Assembly (NCBI GenBank): GCA_938028585.1
Contig: CALIZH010000162.1
Coordinates: 1-6,455 of the forward strand
Direction of reading: 5' to 3'
Source: an uncultured Actinomyces sp.
GTDB taxonomy: Bacteria; Actinomycetota; Actinomycetes; Actinomycetales; Actinomycetaceae
Length of the DNA stretch: 6,455 nucleotides
Below the pieces are notes generated by a model. That model saw nothing but the letters and a program-made list of their open reading frames with translations, did no database searches and was not told where the DNA came from. Shown piece by piece: positions 1 to 6,455 of this stretch. The position numbers and the translations under genes are program-made. How positions within the stretch are numbered: position 1 is the stretch's first letter; each line of letters starts with the position of its first letter.

Positions 1-3000
1 TACAACCTGGCTGGTTCTCAGTACTCGGTTGCTGGGACAGTCGCCGGCCTGAAGGCCTTGGAAGAGGACACCGCACAGCGTGCCCGCGAACACGGTGGTC
101 GCCGAGCGCTCATCATGATCCCCGGAATCGATGTTCCTTTCCACTCCTCACGCCTGCGCGCTGGTGTCCCAGCCTTCCGCGACAAGCTCGATTCGCTGCT
201 TCCTCAGGACATTAACCTTGAGGTTCTCGAAGGACGCTACATCCCGAACTTGGTTGCTCGCCCCTTCGAACTCACCCAAGATTTTGCCCAGTCGATCCTT
301 GACGTTGTTCCCTCTGAGGCAACTCAAAAGATCGTCGACAATTGGGAAGAATCGATCGCTCATCCACAGGCCACCGCACGTACCCTGCTCATCGAGCTCC
401 TCTCGTGGCAGTTTGCTTCGCCGGTTCGCTGGATTGAGACTCAGGATCTGCTCTTCAGCGCTCCCCCGCAGGGCTTGGGCGTTGAGCGCGTGATTGAGAT
501 CGGCTTGGCATCCTCACCGACCTTGGCAAACATGGCTTCGCGGACGCTTTCACAGCCTAAGTTCGCGCAGATAAATATCGATGTGCTGAACGTCGAGCGC
601 GACGCCGCACGCGCCCGCAACGAGGACGCGGTCGCTCAGCCCGAGCGTGCACAATCCGACGCGTCGGCGCCCAGCGACGAGGCCACTCCCGCTGCACCCG
701 AAAGCAACGCCTCGGCAGTGGAAGCCCCCGCGGCAAGCGCTCCTGCGGCCGAAGCACCTTCCGTCGCCCCGGCGCCAGCCCCCGCGGCTGCGGCAAGTGG
801 AACCATGCCGGAACTCCCGCTCTCGGCCTCGGATGCTATCCGCGTTCTTCTGGCCTTCTCGAACAAGCTCCTCCCCGAGCAGATCGATGCCTCTGACACG
901 GTCGAAACCCTGACAAATGGCGTGTCATCAAAGCGCAACCAGCTGCTCATGGACATGGCCGCTGAGCTCTCGCTCTCGACCATTGAAGGCGCGGCCGAAG
1001 CATCGATGGGCGATCTCTTCGCGACCATCGACACTCTGGTTCCCAGCTACACGCCTTTTGGTCCGGTCCTCAGCGACGCAATCAACTCCAAGCTGCGCAA
1101 GATCTTCGGTTCTGCCGGCCTTCCCGCAAGCTTCACGACCGGTTACGTCAAGGACAATTGGGGACTGAGCGAGCAGTGGGCCGCACGCGTGAACGCAGAA
1201 ATCCTGCTGGGCACCCGTGAAGGTGACTCGATTCGCGGTGGTAGCCTCTCGACTCTGCCCGGCTCAGTTTCCTCTGCAAAGGACGCTTCGGCTCTCATCG
1301 ATCAGGCTTTGGCTTTGATCGCAGCGCGTGAGGGCTTGACGCTCTCGCGTCCAAGCTCCGGTGGAGGCGCCGGCGGCGAGGTCGTTGATTCTGCGGCTTT
1401 GCGCGACCTGGAAGATCGCATTCTGGGTGAGCGCGGCATCTTGGCCAACCAAGCACGCGACATTCTCAAGGTTTTGGGTATCTCCACTGCCCCCACAGCA
1501 GTGGAAAGCGAAGATTCCTCCGCTCTGATCGCGGCTGTCGAGGCCGAACTTGGAGCAAATTGGGAAGCCTCCGTGCGCCCCGCCTTTGATGAAGGCCGCG
1601 CGGTCCTCCTTGACGACCGCTGGGCAACTGCTCGTGAAGACCTCGCCCGCATCTTTGCCGGTGCTGCTTCCGCTGAAAGCCTTGCGCCTGAACGCCTACG
1701 CGGCGCAGGACAATCGCTGAGTGAACTGGCGAAGTGGTACAGCGCCAACACCTCGGATGCGGGTCTCAAGGACTACTTCGCCCGCGTCGCCCACGCTGCT
1801 CTTCAGACAGCTGAAGGCCGCTTCGCCGGAGACGTTGCACTTGTTACCGGCGCTGCTCCCCACTCGATCGCGGCCGCAGTCGTCGGTGAGCTTCTTGCCG
1901 GTGGCGCAACCGTCATCATGACCTCATCGCGAGTCAACGATGCACGACTGGCATTCGCCAAGGAGCTGTACCGCACGCACGCCGCAATCGGTGCAACCCT
2001 GTGGATCGTCCCCGCAAACATGGCGTCCTTCCGCGATGTTGACGCGCTGATCTCTTGGGTTGGTAGCGAACAGACCGAGACACACGGAGCAACGACCGAG
2101 GTCGTCAAGCCCGCGCTTCTTCCCGATCTTTTCGTTCCCTTCGCAGCGCCTCGCGTATCCGGGACCGTTGGTTCGGATCCTCAGGGTGCTCTTGCTCAAG
2201 AACGCCTGCTTCTGTGGAGCGTCGAACGCGCAATCCACCTGCTGTCCGGCTTGGCTGCAGACACGGCTCCCAACCACCGCACGCACATCTTGCTTCCCGG
2301 TTCGCCGAACCGCGGAATCTTCGGCGGTGACGGTGCATACGGCGAAGCAAAGGCAGCCTTCGACGCGATTGCGACCAAGTGGGAGCACGAGTCCGGTTGG
2401 CCGACGCGCACGAGCATTGCTCACCCGCTGATCGGTTGGGTTCAGGGCACCTCCCTCATGGGCGGAAACGACATCCTGGTTCCCGCTGCTGAAGCGGCAG
2501 GTGTACACGTCTACACGACCGAAGAAATCGCCGGCGAACTCGCCCAGCTCCTCACCCATGAGGTCCGCGAGCAGGCTGCTCAGGCTCCTGTTCACGCCGA
2601 CCTGACCGGCGGCTTGGCCGAGGCGGGGCTTGACCTTCCCGCGTTGGCTCGCCAGGCACGCGAGCAGGCGATGGCCTCGGCACAGGAAGCTCAGGCGGAG
2701 AAGCAAGCAACCCTGCGGGCCCTGCCCAACCCGGTTGTTCCTTCACTGGCCGCACCGATCGAGTGGGCAACTCCTCGCGCGCAACTGCGCGATCAGATCG
2801 TCATTGTCGGCACCGGTGAAATTGGCACTTGGGGTTCGGGACGTACCCGCGAAGAGGCCGAATTCGGTCAGGACTTTGATCTGACCGCTGCCGGCGTCTT
2901 GGAGATGGCCTGGATGATGAAGCTCATCAACTGGTCTGATAGCCCGCAGCCCGGCTGGTACGACGCTTCCGGCGCACCGGTTGACGAGGCCGAGATCTAC

Positions 3001-4716
3001 GATCGTTTCCGCGATGAGGTCGTGGCCCGATCGGGTATCCGTCGCTTCAACGACGATTCAACCCTGGTCGATTGCGGTTCGAATGACGTGAGGACGGTCT
3101 TCTTGACCTCCGAGCAGACCTTCACCGTGGACACGAAGGCTGAAGCCGAAAACTACGTCTTGGCAGATCCTTCACACACGACGATTTGGGAAGAAAACGG
3201 TACCTGGCATGTCACCAAGTCCGCTGGTTCCCCCGTCCAAGTTCCTGCGCGCGCAACTCTCACCCGTACGGTCGGTGGCCAGATCCCGCAAGACTTCGAT
3301 CCGGCTCAGTGGGGTATTCCCGCTTCCATGGTTGAGGCTCTGGATCGCATCGCTGTGTGGAACTTGGTTACCGCAGTGGATGCCTTCATCTCTTCGGGCT
3401 TCACCCCCGCTGAGCTCCTACAGGCCGTCCATCCGGCAGATGTGTCCTCGACACAGGGCACGGGTATTGGTGGCATGGAGTCCCTGCGCCACGTCTTCCT
3501 CTCGCGCTTCCTGGGTGAAGATCGCCCGCAGGACATCCTTCAGGAGGCTCTGCCCAATGTTGTGGCCGCACACACCATGCAGTCCTTCATTGGCGGCTAC
3601 GGCCAGATGATCCACTCGGTGGGTGCCTGCGCGACCGCAGCGGTTTCCATCGAGGAGGCCGTCGACAAGATCCGCCTGGGCAAGTCCGACTTCGTTGTCG
3701 CCGGCGGTATCGACGATATCTCGGTCGAATCGCTGACCGGCTTTGGCGACATGAACGCGACCGCTGAGTCGGCAGCGCTTGAAGCACGTGGAATCACTCC
3801 GCGTCACTTCTCCCGCGCAGGGGACCGCCGTCGTGCGGGCTTCCTCGAGGCCGCTGGCGGTGGCACTCTGCTGGTCACCCGCGGTGATATCGCCGCGGAT
3901 CTGGGCCTGCCGGTCCAAGCGGTTGTCGCCTACGCGCGTTCCTTCGCAGACGGTGCGCACACCTCGATCCCCGCACCCGGCCTCGGCGCCTTGGCGGCAG
4001 CACGCGGTGGTCGCAATTCCGCACTGGCTCATGCCCTTGAAGATCTCGGTCTGAGCGCGGACGATATCGCGGTTGTTTCCAAGCACGACACCTCAACTCG
4101 TGCGAATGACCCGAACGAGGCCGAGCTTCACTCGCGTCTGTCGGCCGCGCTTGGGCGTTCAGCGGGCAACCCGCTGTATGTCGTGTCGCAGAAGACCCTG
4201 ACCGGTCACGCAAAGGGTGGCGCTGCGCTCTTCCAGGCGGCAGGTTTGATCGATATCTTCCGTCGCCAGGAACTGCCCGCAAACCGCGCGCTGGATTGCT
4301 TGGATCCGGAAATGGCTCAGTGGATGCCGCTCCTGTGGCTGCGTCAGCCGCTGGACATGTCCGCCTCCCCCGTCCGCGCCGGTGTCCTGACCTCTCTGGG
4401 CTTTGGCCACATCGCCGCGATGGTCGTCCTTGTTCACCCCGCTGCCTTTGAGGCTGCGCTGCGTGCCGAACGTGGCGAGGCCGCTCTGGCTCAGTGGCGT
4501 GAACGCGCCCAGAAGCGCTTGGAAGAGGGACGTCGTCACCTGGAGCAGGGAATGATCGGGCACGCGGAGCTCTTCGTTCCCATTGAGGGGCGTCGCCTTC
4601 CGGCAACCGACACTCACGAGGCCGAGGTTGCCCTGCTTCTGGATCCTTCCGCTCGCTTGGGTGCAGATGGCACCTACGCATCGGCGGCTTCGGATTCACA
4701 GGAAGCTCAGAACTGA
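1..4716 (+). CDS. fas: Type I fatty acid synthase, C-terminal part (MPT end, ACP, KR, KS); 5' end outside window
   Basis: Multifunctional cytosolic enzyme that elongates acyl chains from acetyl-CoA and malonyl-CoA using NADPH. The frame is open from base 1, so the TTG at 58 is not the start. The 1571 residues seen are about half of a normal bacterial FAS-I of roughly 3000; the AT, ER, DH and early MPT domains should lie upstream. Domains by window residue: end of malonyl/palmitoyl transferase (1-200, with the PFHS histidine H48); Ala/Pro/Glu linker (about 201-268); acyl carrier domain (about 270-430, GVSSKRNQ, S310 the likely phosphopantetheine serine by alignment with the fungal GGKS motif); Ser/Gly linker (452-459); ketoreductase (VTGA at 615-618, catalytic S768, Y780 and K784 in SPNRGIFGGDGAYGEAK); ketosynthase (about 931-1540, VGACATA with C1210, then H1362 in KHDTST and H1403 and K1405 in KTLTGHAKG). 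All expected catalytic residues are present. There is no C-terminal phosphopantetheinyl transferase domain, unlike fungal FAS; acpS follows instead. Confidence 0.97.
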   Translation, partial: YNLAGSQYSVAGTVAGLKALEEDTAQRAREHGGRRALIMIPGIDVPFHSSRLRAGVPAFRDKLDSLLPQDINLEVLEGRYIPNLVARPFELTQDFAQSILDVVPSEATQKIVDNWEESIAHPQATARTLLIELLSWQFASPVRWIETQDLLFSAPPQGLGVERVIEIGLASSPTLANMASRTLSQPKFAQINIDVLNVERDAARARNEDAVAQPERAQSDASAPSDEATPAAPESNASAVEAPAASAPAAEAPSVAPAPAPAAAASGTMPELPLSASDAIRVLLAFSNKLLPEQIDASDTVETLTNGVSSKRNQLLMDMAAELSLSTIEGAAEASMGDLFATIDTLVPSYTPFGPVLSDAINSKLRKIFGSAGLPASFTTGYVKDNWGLSEQWAARVNAEILLGTREGDSIRGGSLSTLPGSVSSAKDASALIDQALALIAAREGLTLSRPSSGGGAGGEVVDSAALRDLEDRILGERGILANQARDILKVLGISTAPTAVESEDSSALIAAVEAELGANWEASVRPAFDEGRAVLLDDRWATAREDLARIFAGAASAESLAPERLRGAGQSLSELAKWYSANTSDAGLKDYFARVAHAALQTAEGRFAGDVALVTGAAPHSIAAAVVGELLAGGATVIMTSSRVNDARLAFAKELYRTHAAIGATLWIVPANMASFRDVDALISWVGSEQTETHGATTEVVKPALLPDLFVPFAAPRVSGTVGSDPQGALAQERLLLWSVERAIHLLSGLAADTAPNHRTHILLPGSPNRGIFGGDGAYGEAKAAFDAIATKWEHESGWPTRTSIAHPLIGWVQGTSLMGGNDILVPAAEAAGVHVYTTEEIAGELAQLLTHEVREQAAQAPVHADLTGGLAEAGLDLPALARQAREQAMASAQEAQAEKQATLRALPNPVVPSLAAPIEWATPRAQLRDQIVIVGTGEIGTWGSGRTREEAEFGQDFDLTAAGVLEMAWMMKLINWSDSPQPGWYDASGAPVDEAEIYDRFRDEVVARSGIRRFNDDSTLVDCGSNDVRTVFLTSEQTFTVDTKAEAENYVLADPSHTTIWEENGTWHVTKSAGSPVQVPARATLTRTVGGQIPQDFDPAQWGIPASMVEALDRIAVWNLVTAVDAFISSGFTPAELLQAVHPADVSSTQGTGIGGMESLRHVFLSRFLGEDRPQDILQEALPNVVAAHTMQSFIGGYGQMIHSVGACATAAVSIEEAVDKIRLGKSDFVVAGGIDDISVESLTGFGDMNATAESAALEARGITPRHFSRAGDRRRAGFLEAAGGGTLLVTRGDIAADLGLPVQAVVAYARSFADGAHTSIPAPGLGALAAARGGRNSALAHALEDLGLSADDIAVVSKHDTSTRANDPNEAELHSRLSAALGRSAGNPLYVVSQKTLTGHAKGGAALFQAAGLIDIFRRQELPANRALDCLDPEMAQWMPLLWLRQPLDMSASPVRAGVLTSLGFGHIAAMVVLVHPAAFEAALRAERGEAALAQWRERAQKRLEEGRRHLEQGMIGHAELFVPIEGRRLPATDTHEAEVALLLDPSARLGADGTYASAASDSQEAQN

Positions 4717-4724
4717 GAACCGGC

Positions 4725-5246
4725 ATGAAACCGGCAGCTATCGGTGTCGACCTGGTCGATGTTGCTTCTTTCGGGGAGCAACTCGGCCAGGAAGGCTCGG
4801 TATTTCATCGAGTCTTCACTGCTCGGGAGTGGAATGCAGCAGCGCGTTTCACTCCCGAGCAGGGAGCATCCGCCTGCGAAGCTTCTGAGGCCCTTTCACG
4901 TTCTCACCTGCCTTCAGGTCTGTCGATGCGTTCGGTTCAATCCCTTGCGGCTCGTTGGGCAGCGAAAGAGGCCTTCATCAAGGCCTGGTCCTCGCTGTAC
5001 TACGGTCGCGAAGATCCACTTGAGCGCGACCAGGTTGATTGGGCCGAAATCGAAGTGGTGAATGACCGCTGGGGGCGCCCTTCGCTGCGCTTCCACGGAG
5101 CAATTGCCACCGCGCTCAAGCAAACAGAACGCGAGATTTCAGCTTCACTCACATGGCTTGTTTCTTTATCCCACGACGGTAACTACGCGATCGCATGGAT
5201 TCATGCGTACCCATCCGAATCACACTCTTCAAAGGATTTCTCATGA
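4725..5246 (+). CDS. acpS: Holo-[acyl-carrier-protein] synthase (4'-phosphopantetheinyl transferase, AcpS type)
   Basis: Transfers 4'-phosphopantetheine from coenzyme A to the acyl carrier serine, here most likely that of the FAS-I encoded just upstream. The 173-residue product shows the AcpS signatures: GVDLVDV at 7-13 with the metal-binding aspartate D9, SLAARWAAKEAFIKAW at 73-88 with E82 and K87, NDRWGRPSLRFHG at 113-125, and SLSHDGNYAIA at 147-157. The ATG at 4725 is chosen because it puts the aspartate at residue 9, as is usual. It lies 8 bases after the fas stop. The only Shine-Dalgarno candidate in position is a weak GAGAA at 4715-4719, so re-initiation by ribosomes leaving fas is likely. 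The protein is about 45 residues longer than typical bacterial AcpS (about 120-130). The excess is mainly a polar stretch at roughly 44-69, plus a short Ser-rich tail after residue 160. A perfect inverted repeat lies in the region coding for residues 32-46. Confidence 0.93.
   Translation: MKPAAIGVDLVDVASFGEQLGQEGSVFHRVFTAREWNAAARFTPEQGASACEASEALSRSHLPSGLSMRSVQSLAARWAAKEAFIKAWSSLYYGREDPLERDQVDWAEIEVVNDRWGRPSLRFHGAIATALKQTEREISASLTWLVSLSHDGNYAIAWIHAYPSESHSSKDFS
4819..4862. repeat. Perfect 13-bp inverted repeat inside acpS
   Basis: The arms are CTGCTCGGGAGTG at 4819-4831 and CACTCCCGAGCAG at 4850-4862, an exact reverse complement with an 18-base loop. As RNA this would form a stable GC-rich hairpin beginning about 95 bases into acpS. 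No T-run follows, so it is not an ordinary intrinsic terminator. It covers codons 32-46 and runs into the start of the extra segment of the protein. Function is unknown; an mRNA processing or stability element, a pause site, a protein-binding site or chance are all possible. Confidence 0.75.
5231..5236 (+). promoter_or_regulatory. Ribosome binding site of bioY
   Basis: AAAGGA lies six bases before the ATG at 5243, inside the last codons of acpS. It fixes the bioY start at 5243 rather than at the in-frame ATG at 5195, which has no comparable site and would add 16 non-conserved residues overlapping acpS. Confidence 0.8.
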
Positions 5247-5857
5247 CGACACCACTGGCTTCATCGACTTTCTCACCGGTATTAGCTGACCACTTCGGTA
5301 GCGCATCGCTGCGCCGAGACGCTCTTGCTGTTCTCGCAGGCGCGGGACTCGTCGGAGTTCTGGCACAGGTCGCCATTCCCATGTGGCCTGTTCCGATCAC
5401 CGGCCAAACTCTTGGCGTTCTGCTGGTCGGCGCTGTTCTGGGAGCGCGTCGCGGAGCCCTCTCACTGCTTTCTTATCTGGTACTTGGCCTTGCTGGAGTG
5501 CCGTGGTTCTCGTCCGCAAGCGGCGGTCTTGCCGCACTTGCGAAGCCATCTTTTGGTTTCATCATTGGTTTTATTCCGGCTGCATGGTTGATCGGAAAGC
5601 TCTCTGAACGCGCATGGGATCGTCACCTCTGGCTGTCTCTTGCGGCATTCGGCGGAGCAACCCTGGTTCCCTTCTTGGTCGGCATCCCCTACATGTGGTT
5701 TGTTGTCCGCATGGGTGGTGTCAGCATGTCTTTCGCGCAGACCATGAATGCAGGATTCACGCCCTTTATCGTGGGTGGAATCATTAAGGCGATTGCCGGA
5801 GCCGCTGTGATTGGAAGCCTGTGGAAGGCGGTCGGCCACGTGGGACTTGATCGATAA
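5243..5857 (+). CDS. bioY: BioY-family biotin transporter, substrate-binding (S) component
   Basis: Integral membrane protein of 204 residues, the usual length for BioY. BioY captures biotin for energy-coupling factor (ECF) transport; no ATPase or EcfT/BioN gene is in this window, so it must use modules encoded elsewhere or act alone. About six hydrophobic segments are visible (near 27-45, 54-67, 70-85, 103-120, 129-155 and 172-194). Family hallmarks are PVPITGQTLGVLLVGAVLGARRG at 49-71 (matching the BioY consensus PVT-QTLGVLL-GA-LG-RRG), SGGLAAL at 93-99, KPSFGFIIGF at 101-110, and PFIVGGIIKAI at 174-184. In the last motif the family usually reads PGD-(x2)-K; here residue 179 is Gly instead of Asp, while K182 is kept. 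The start is set by the AAAGGA site at 5231. The ATGA overlap with the acpS stop implies translational coupling, so biotin uptake is made along with AcpS. Biotin would serve acetyl-CoA carboxylase, which feeds FAS-I. Confidence 0.93.
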   Translation: MTTPLASSTFSPVLADHFGSASLRRDALAVLAGAGLVGVLAQVAIPMWPVPITGQTLGVLLVGAVLGARRGALSLLSYLVLGLAGVPWFSSASGGLAALAKPSFGFIIGFIPAAWLIGKLSERAWDRHLWLSLAAFGGATLVPFLVGIPYMWFVVRMGGVSMSFAQTMNAGFTPFIVGGIIKAIAGAAVIGSLWKAVGHVGLDR

Positions 5858-5875
5858 AACCCACGTCGACTTTTT
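5831..5875 (+). terminator. Probable intrinsic terminator overlapping the end of bioY
   Basis: ACGTGGG at 5838-5844 pairs with CCCACGT at 5860-5866. The stem continues outward as GTCG (5831-5834) with CGAC (5867-5870) across a 3-base bulge. TTTTT at 5871-5875 follows directly. The 15-base loop contains the bioY stop codon. A bulged 11-bp stem plus T-run fits a Rho-independent terminator for the fas-acpS-bioY unit, though the loop is long. Confidence 0.55.
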
Positions 5876-5876
5876 G

Positions 5877-5915
5877 ATGGGTGTGGCCCGCACACAATGC
5901 GCGGGCCACACCCAT
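5877..5915. terminator. Strong hairpin between convergent genes, probable bidirectional transcription stop
   Basis: A perfect 15-bp inverted repeat: ATGGGTGTGGCCCGC at 5877-5891 and GCGGGCCACACCCAT at 5901-5915, with a 9-base loop. It sits 19 bases after the bioY stop and 41 bases past the stop of the minus-strand gene, as expected for a shared terminator. A clear T-run is missing on both sides: the plus strand has only ATCGTTT after it, and the minus strand reads into A's. It may act as a back-up stop, a U-less terminator or a 3'-end protecting stem. Confidence 0.7.
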
Positions 5916-5956
5916 ATCGTTTGATGAGGAGCGCTCAGGACTTCCCTCAGAGCGGA

Positions 5957-6455
5957 CTATTCCTGAGTGGCCCTTCCATGCTTTGACGCACGCGTACGAA
6001 CAACAATCCCGGCCGTTCCGGGGACGAACTCGGCGGGCTTGAGTTGAGGAAGCACCAGAGGCTGCTTCGCTTGAGCAGTGGGCTGTGTAGCGCTTTGAGG
6101 AGCCTGCTGAGCCTGGGAGCTCGCCTGAGGGGCGTCGTTCGTCGCCGCGTAAGAGCGCACCCGACGAGGCGGCACCGAGCTGCGGCCATTGTGCGTAGCT
6201 GCCGAGGCCGCCACGGCTGCTCGCGGAGCCGCTGCGGGCGTTTCTATTGCTGCGGCTTGCTTTGCAGCTGCCGGCTCCACCTGAGCCGCCTGCGCGGGTT
6301 CCGTGGCCTCAGGATGGTTCATGCGTGCAAGGATCGAGGCGACGGCTGCAGCGGTTGGGTCGGCCTCTGGGGTTTCCTGCGCGACAGGGGCCTCGGGAAT
6401 GGAAATTTCCGGCTGAGGATGAGAAGCGGCCCAGCCACTCAGGGCTTCAATTTCT
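5957..6455 (-). CDS. Unidentified Ala/Pro/Gln-rich protein, C-terminal 165 residues; 5' end outside window
   Basis: I do not recognise this gene. The frame ends at TAG (5959-5957) and is open to the right edge, so the ATG at 6322 is probably internal. Visible residue 1 is at 6454. The segment starts with a mixed stretch (EIEALSGWAASHPQPEIS), followed by a long low-complexity region rich in Ala, Pro, Gln and Glu (about 20-125). This contains a basic island, PPRRVRSYAATN, near 95-106. The end is a less repetitive tail, LPQLKPAEFVPGTAGIVVRT, then a basic RASKHGR before the stop. No membrane segment, signal peptide or catalytic motif is visible. It looks like a disordered tail attached to a domain encoded outside the window. 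Being convergent with bioY, it is not part of the fatty acid operon. That it is coding is supported by an uninterrupted frame with synonymous-looking Ala/Pro codon variety, but GC-rich shadow frames are also long, so confidence is moderate. Confidence 0.7.
   Translation of the reverse strand, partial: EIEALSGWAASHPQPEISIPEAPVAQETPEADPTAAAVASILARMNHPEATEPAQAAQVEPAAAKQAAAIETPAAAPRAAVAASAATHNGRSSVPPRRVRSYAATNDAPQASSQAQQAPQSATQPTAQAKQPLVLPQLKPAEFVPGTAGIVVRTRASKHGRATQE

Noticed and set aside
58..60. TTG as the start of the FAS-I frame
   Set aside because: The frame is open back to base 1 and the upstream residues (YNLAGSQYSVAGT) are typical of the transferase domain, so the real start lies outside the window.
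1483..1505. 8-bp inverted repeat TCCACTGC/GCAGTGGA in fas
   Set aside because: It is short, lies deep in the coding sequence before the ketoreductase Rossmann motif, and repeats of this size are expected by chance.
1924..2706. Long open frame of 260 codons on the minus strand
   Set aside because: It lies wholly inside the ketoreductase part of fas, which has all its catalytic motifs. Its Cys- and Arg-rich translation resembles no family I know; it is a GC-rich shadow frame.
3875..4726. Open frame of 283 codons on the minus strand
   Set aside because: It is antisense to the ketosynthase domain and its Arg/Pro-rich translation is typical of a shadow frame in GC-rich DNA.
4969..4986. 7-bp inverted repeat AGGCCTT/AAGGCCT with a 4-base loop in acpS
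   Set aside because: It is encoded by the conserved KEAFIKA motif, so the symmetry is explained by the protein sequence.
5195..5242. Upstream in-frame ATG that would lengthen BioY by 16 residues
   Set aside because: There is no ribosome site before it, the extra residues do not look like BioY, and AAAGGA is ideally placed for the ATG at 5243.
5925..5954. Small stems (TGAGG/CCTCA and CGCTC/GAGCG) at the end of the minus-strand gene
   Set aside because: They are only 5 bp each, mutually incompatible and without a T-run, so not a credible terminator.

Overview
The window looks like chromosome from a high-GC Gram-positive bacterium. The main reason is the giant single-chain type I fatty acid synthase (FAS-I) filling the first 4.7 kb. 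Among bacteria FAS-I is mostly confined to Actinobacteria (Mycobacterium, Corynebacterium, Bifidobacterium, Actinomyces and relatives). Base composition, about 60% G+C by eye, suggests Actinomycetaceae or Bifidobacteriaceae rather than mycobacteria or streptomycetes. The genus is inference only.

Layout: bases 1-4716 (+) are the C-terminal 1571 residues of FAS-I, open at the left edge. They hold the end of the malonyl/palmitoyl transferase domain, an Ala/Pro linker, the acyl carrier domain, the ketoreductase and the ketosynthase. Eight bases later comes acpS (4725-5246, +), the phosphopantetheinyl transferase expected to activate the carrier domain. Its stop codon overlaps the start of bioY (5243-5857, +), the substrate-binding membrane subunit of an ECF-type biotin transporter. 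The 99-base gap at 5858-5956 holds the terminators: a bulged stem followed by five T's that overlaps the 3' end of bioY, then a perfect 15-bp hairpin. From 5957 to the right edge, on the minus strand, is the 3' part of an Ala/Pro/Gln-rich protein that I do not recognise. It converges on bioY.

The three plus-strand genes form one tight transcription unit with a shared purpose. FAS-I consumes malonyl-CoA, AcpS makes its carrier domain active, and BioY brings in biotin, the cofactor of the acetyl-CoA carboxylase that makes malonyl-CoA. I see no mobile element, CRISPR array, tRNA or rRNA. I found no evidence for a wholly new system. The points most worth a second look are a perfect 13-bp inverted repeat inside acpS, overlapping the edge of an unusually long insert in the protein; the translational coupling of biotin uptake to AcpS; and a glycine in BioY where the family usually has an aspartate near the biotin site.
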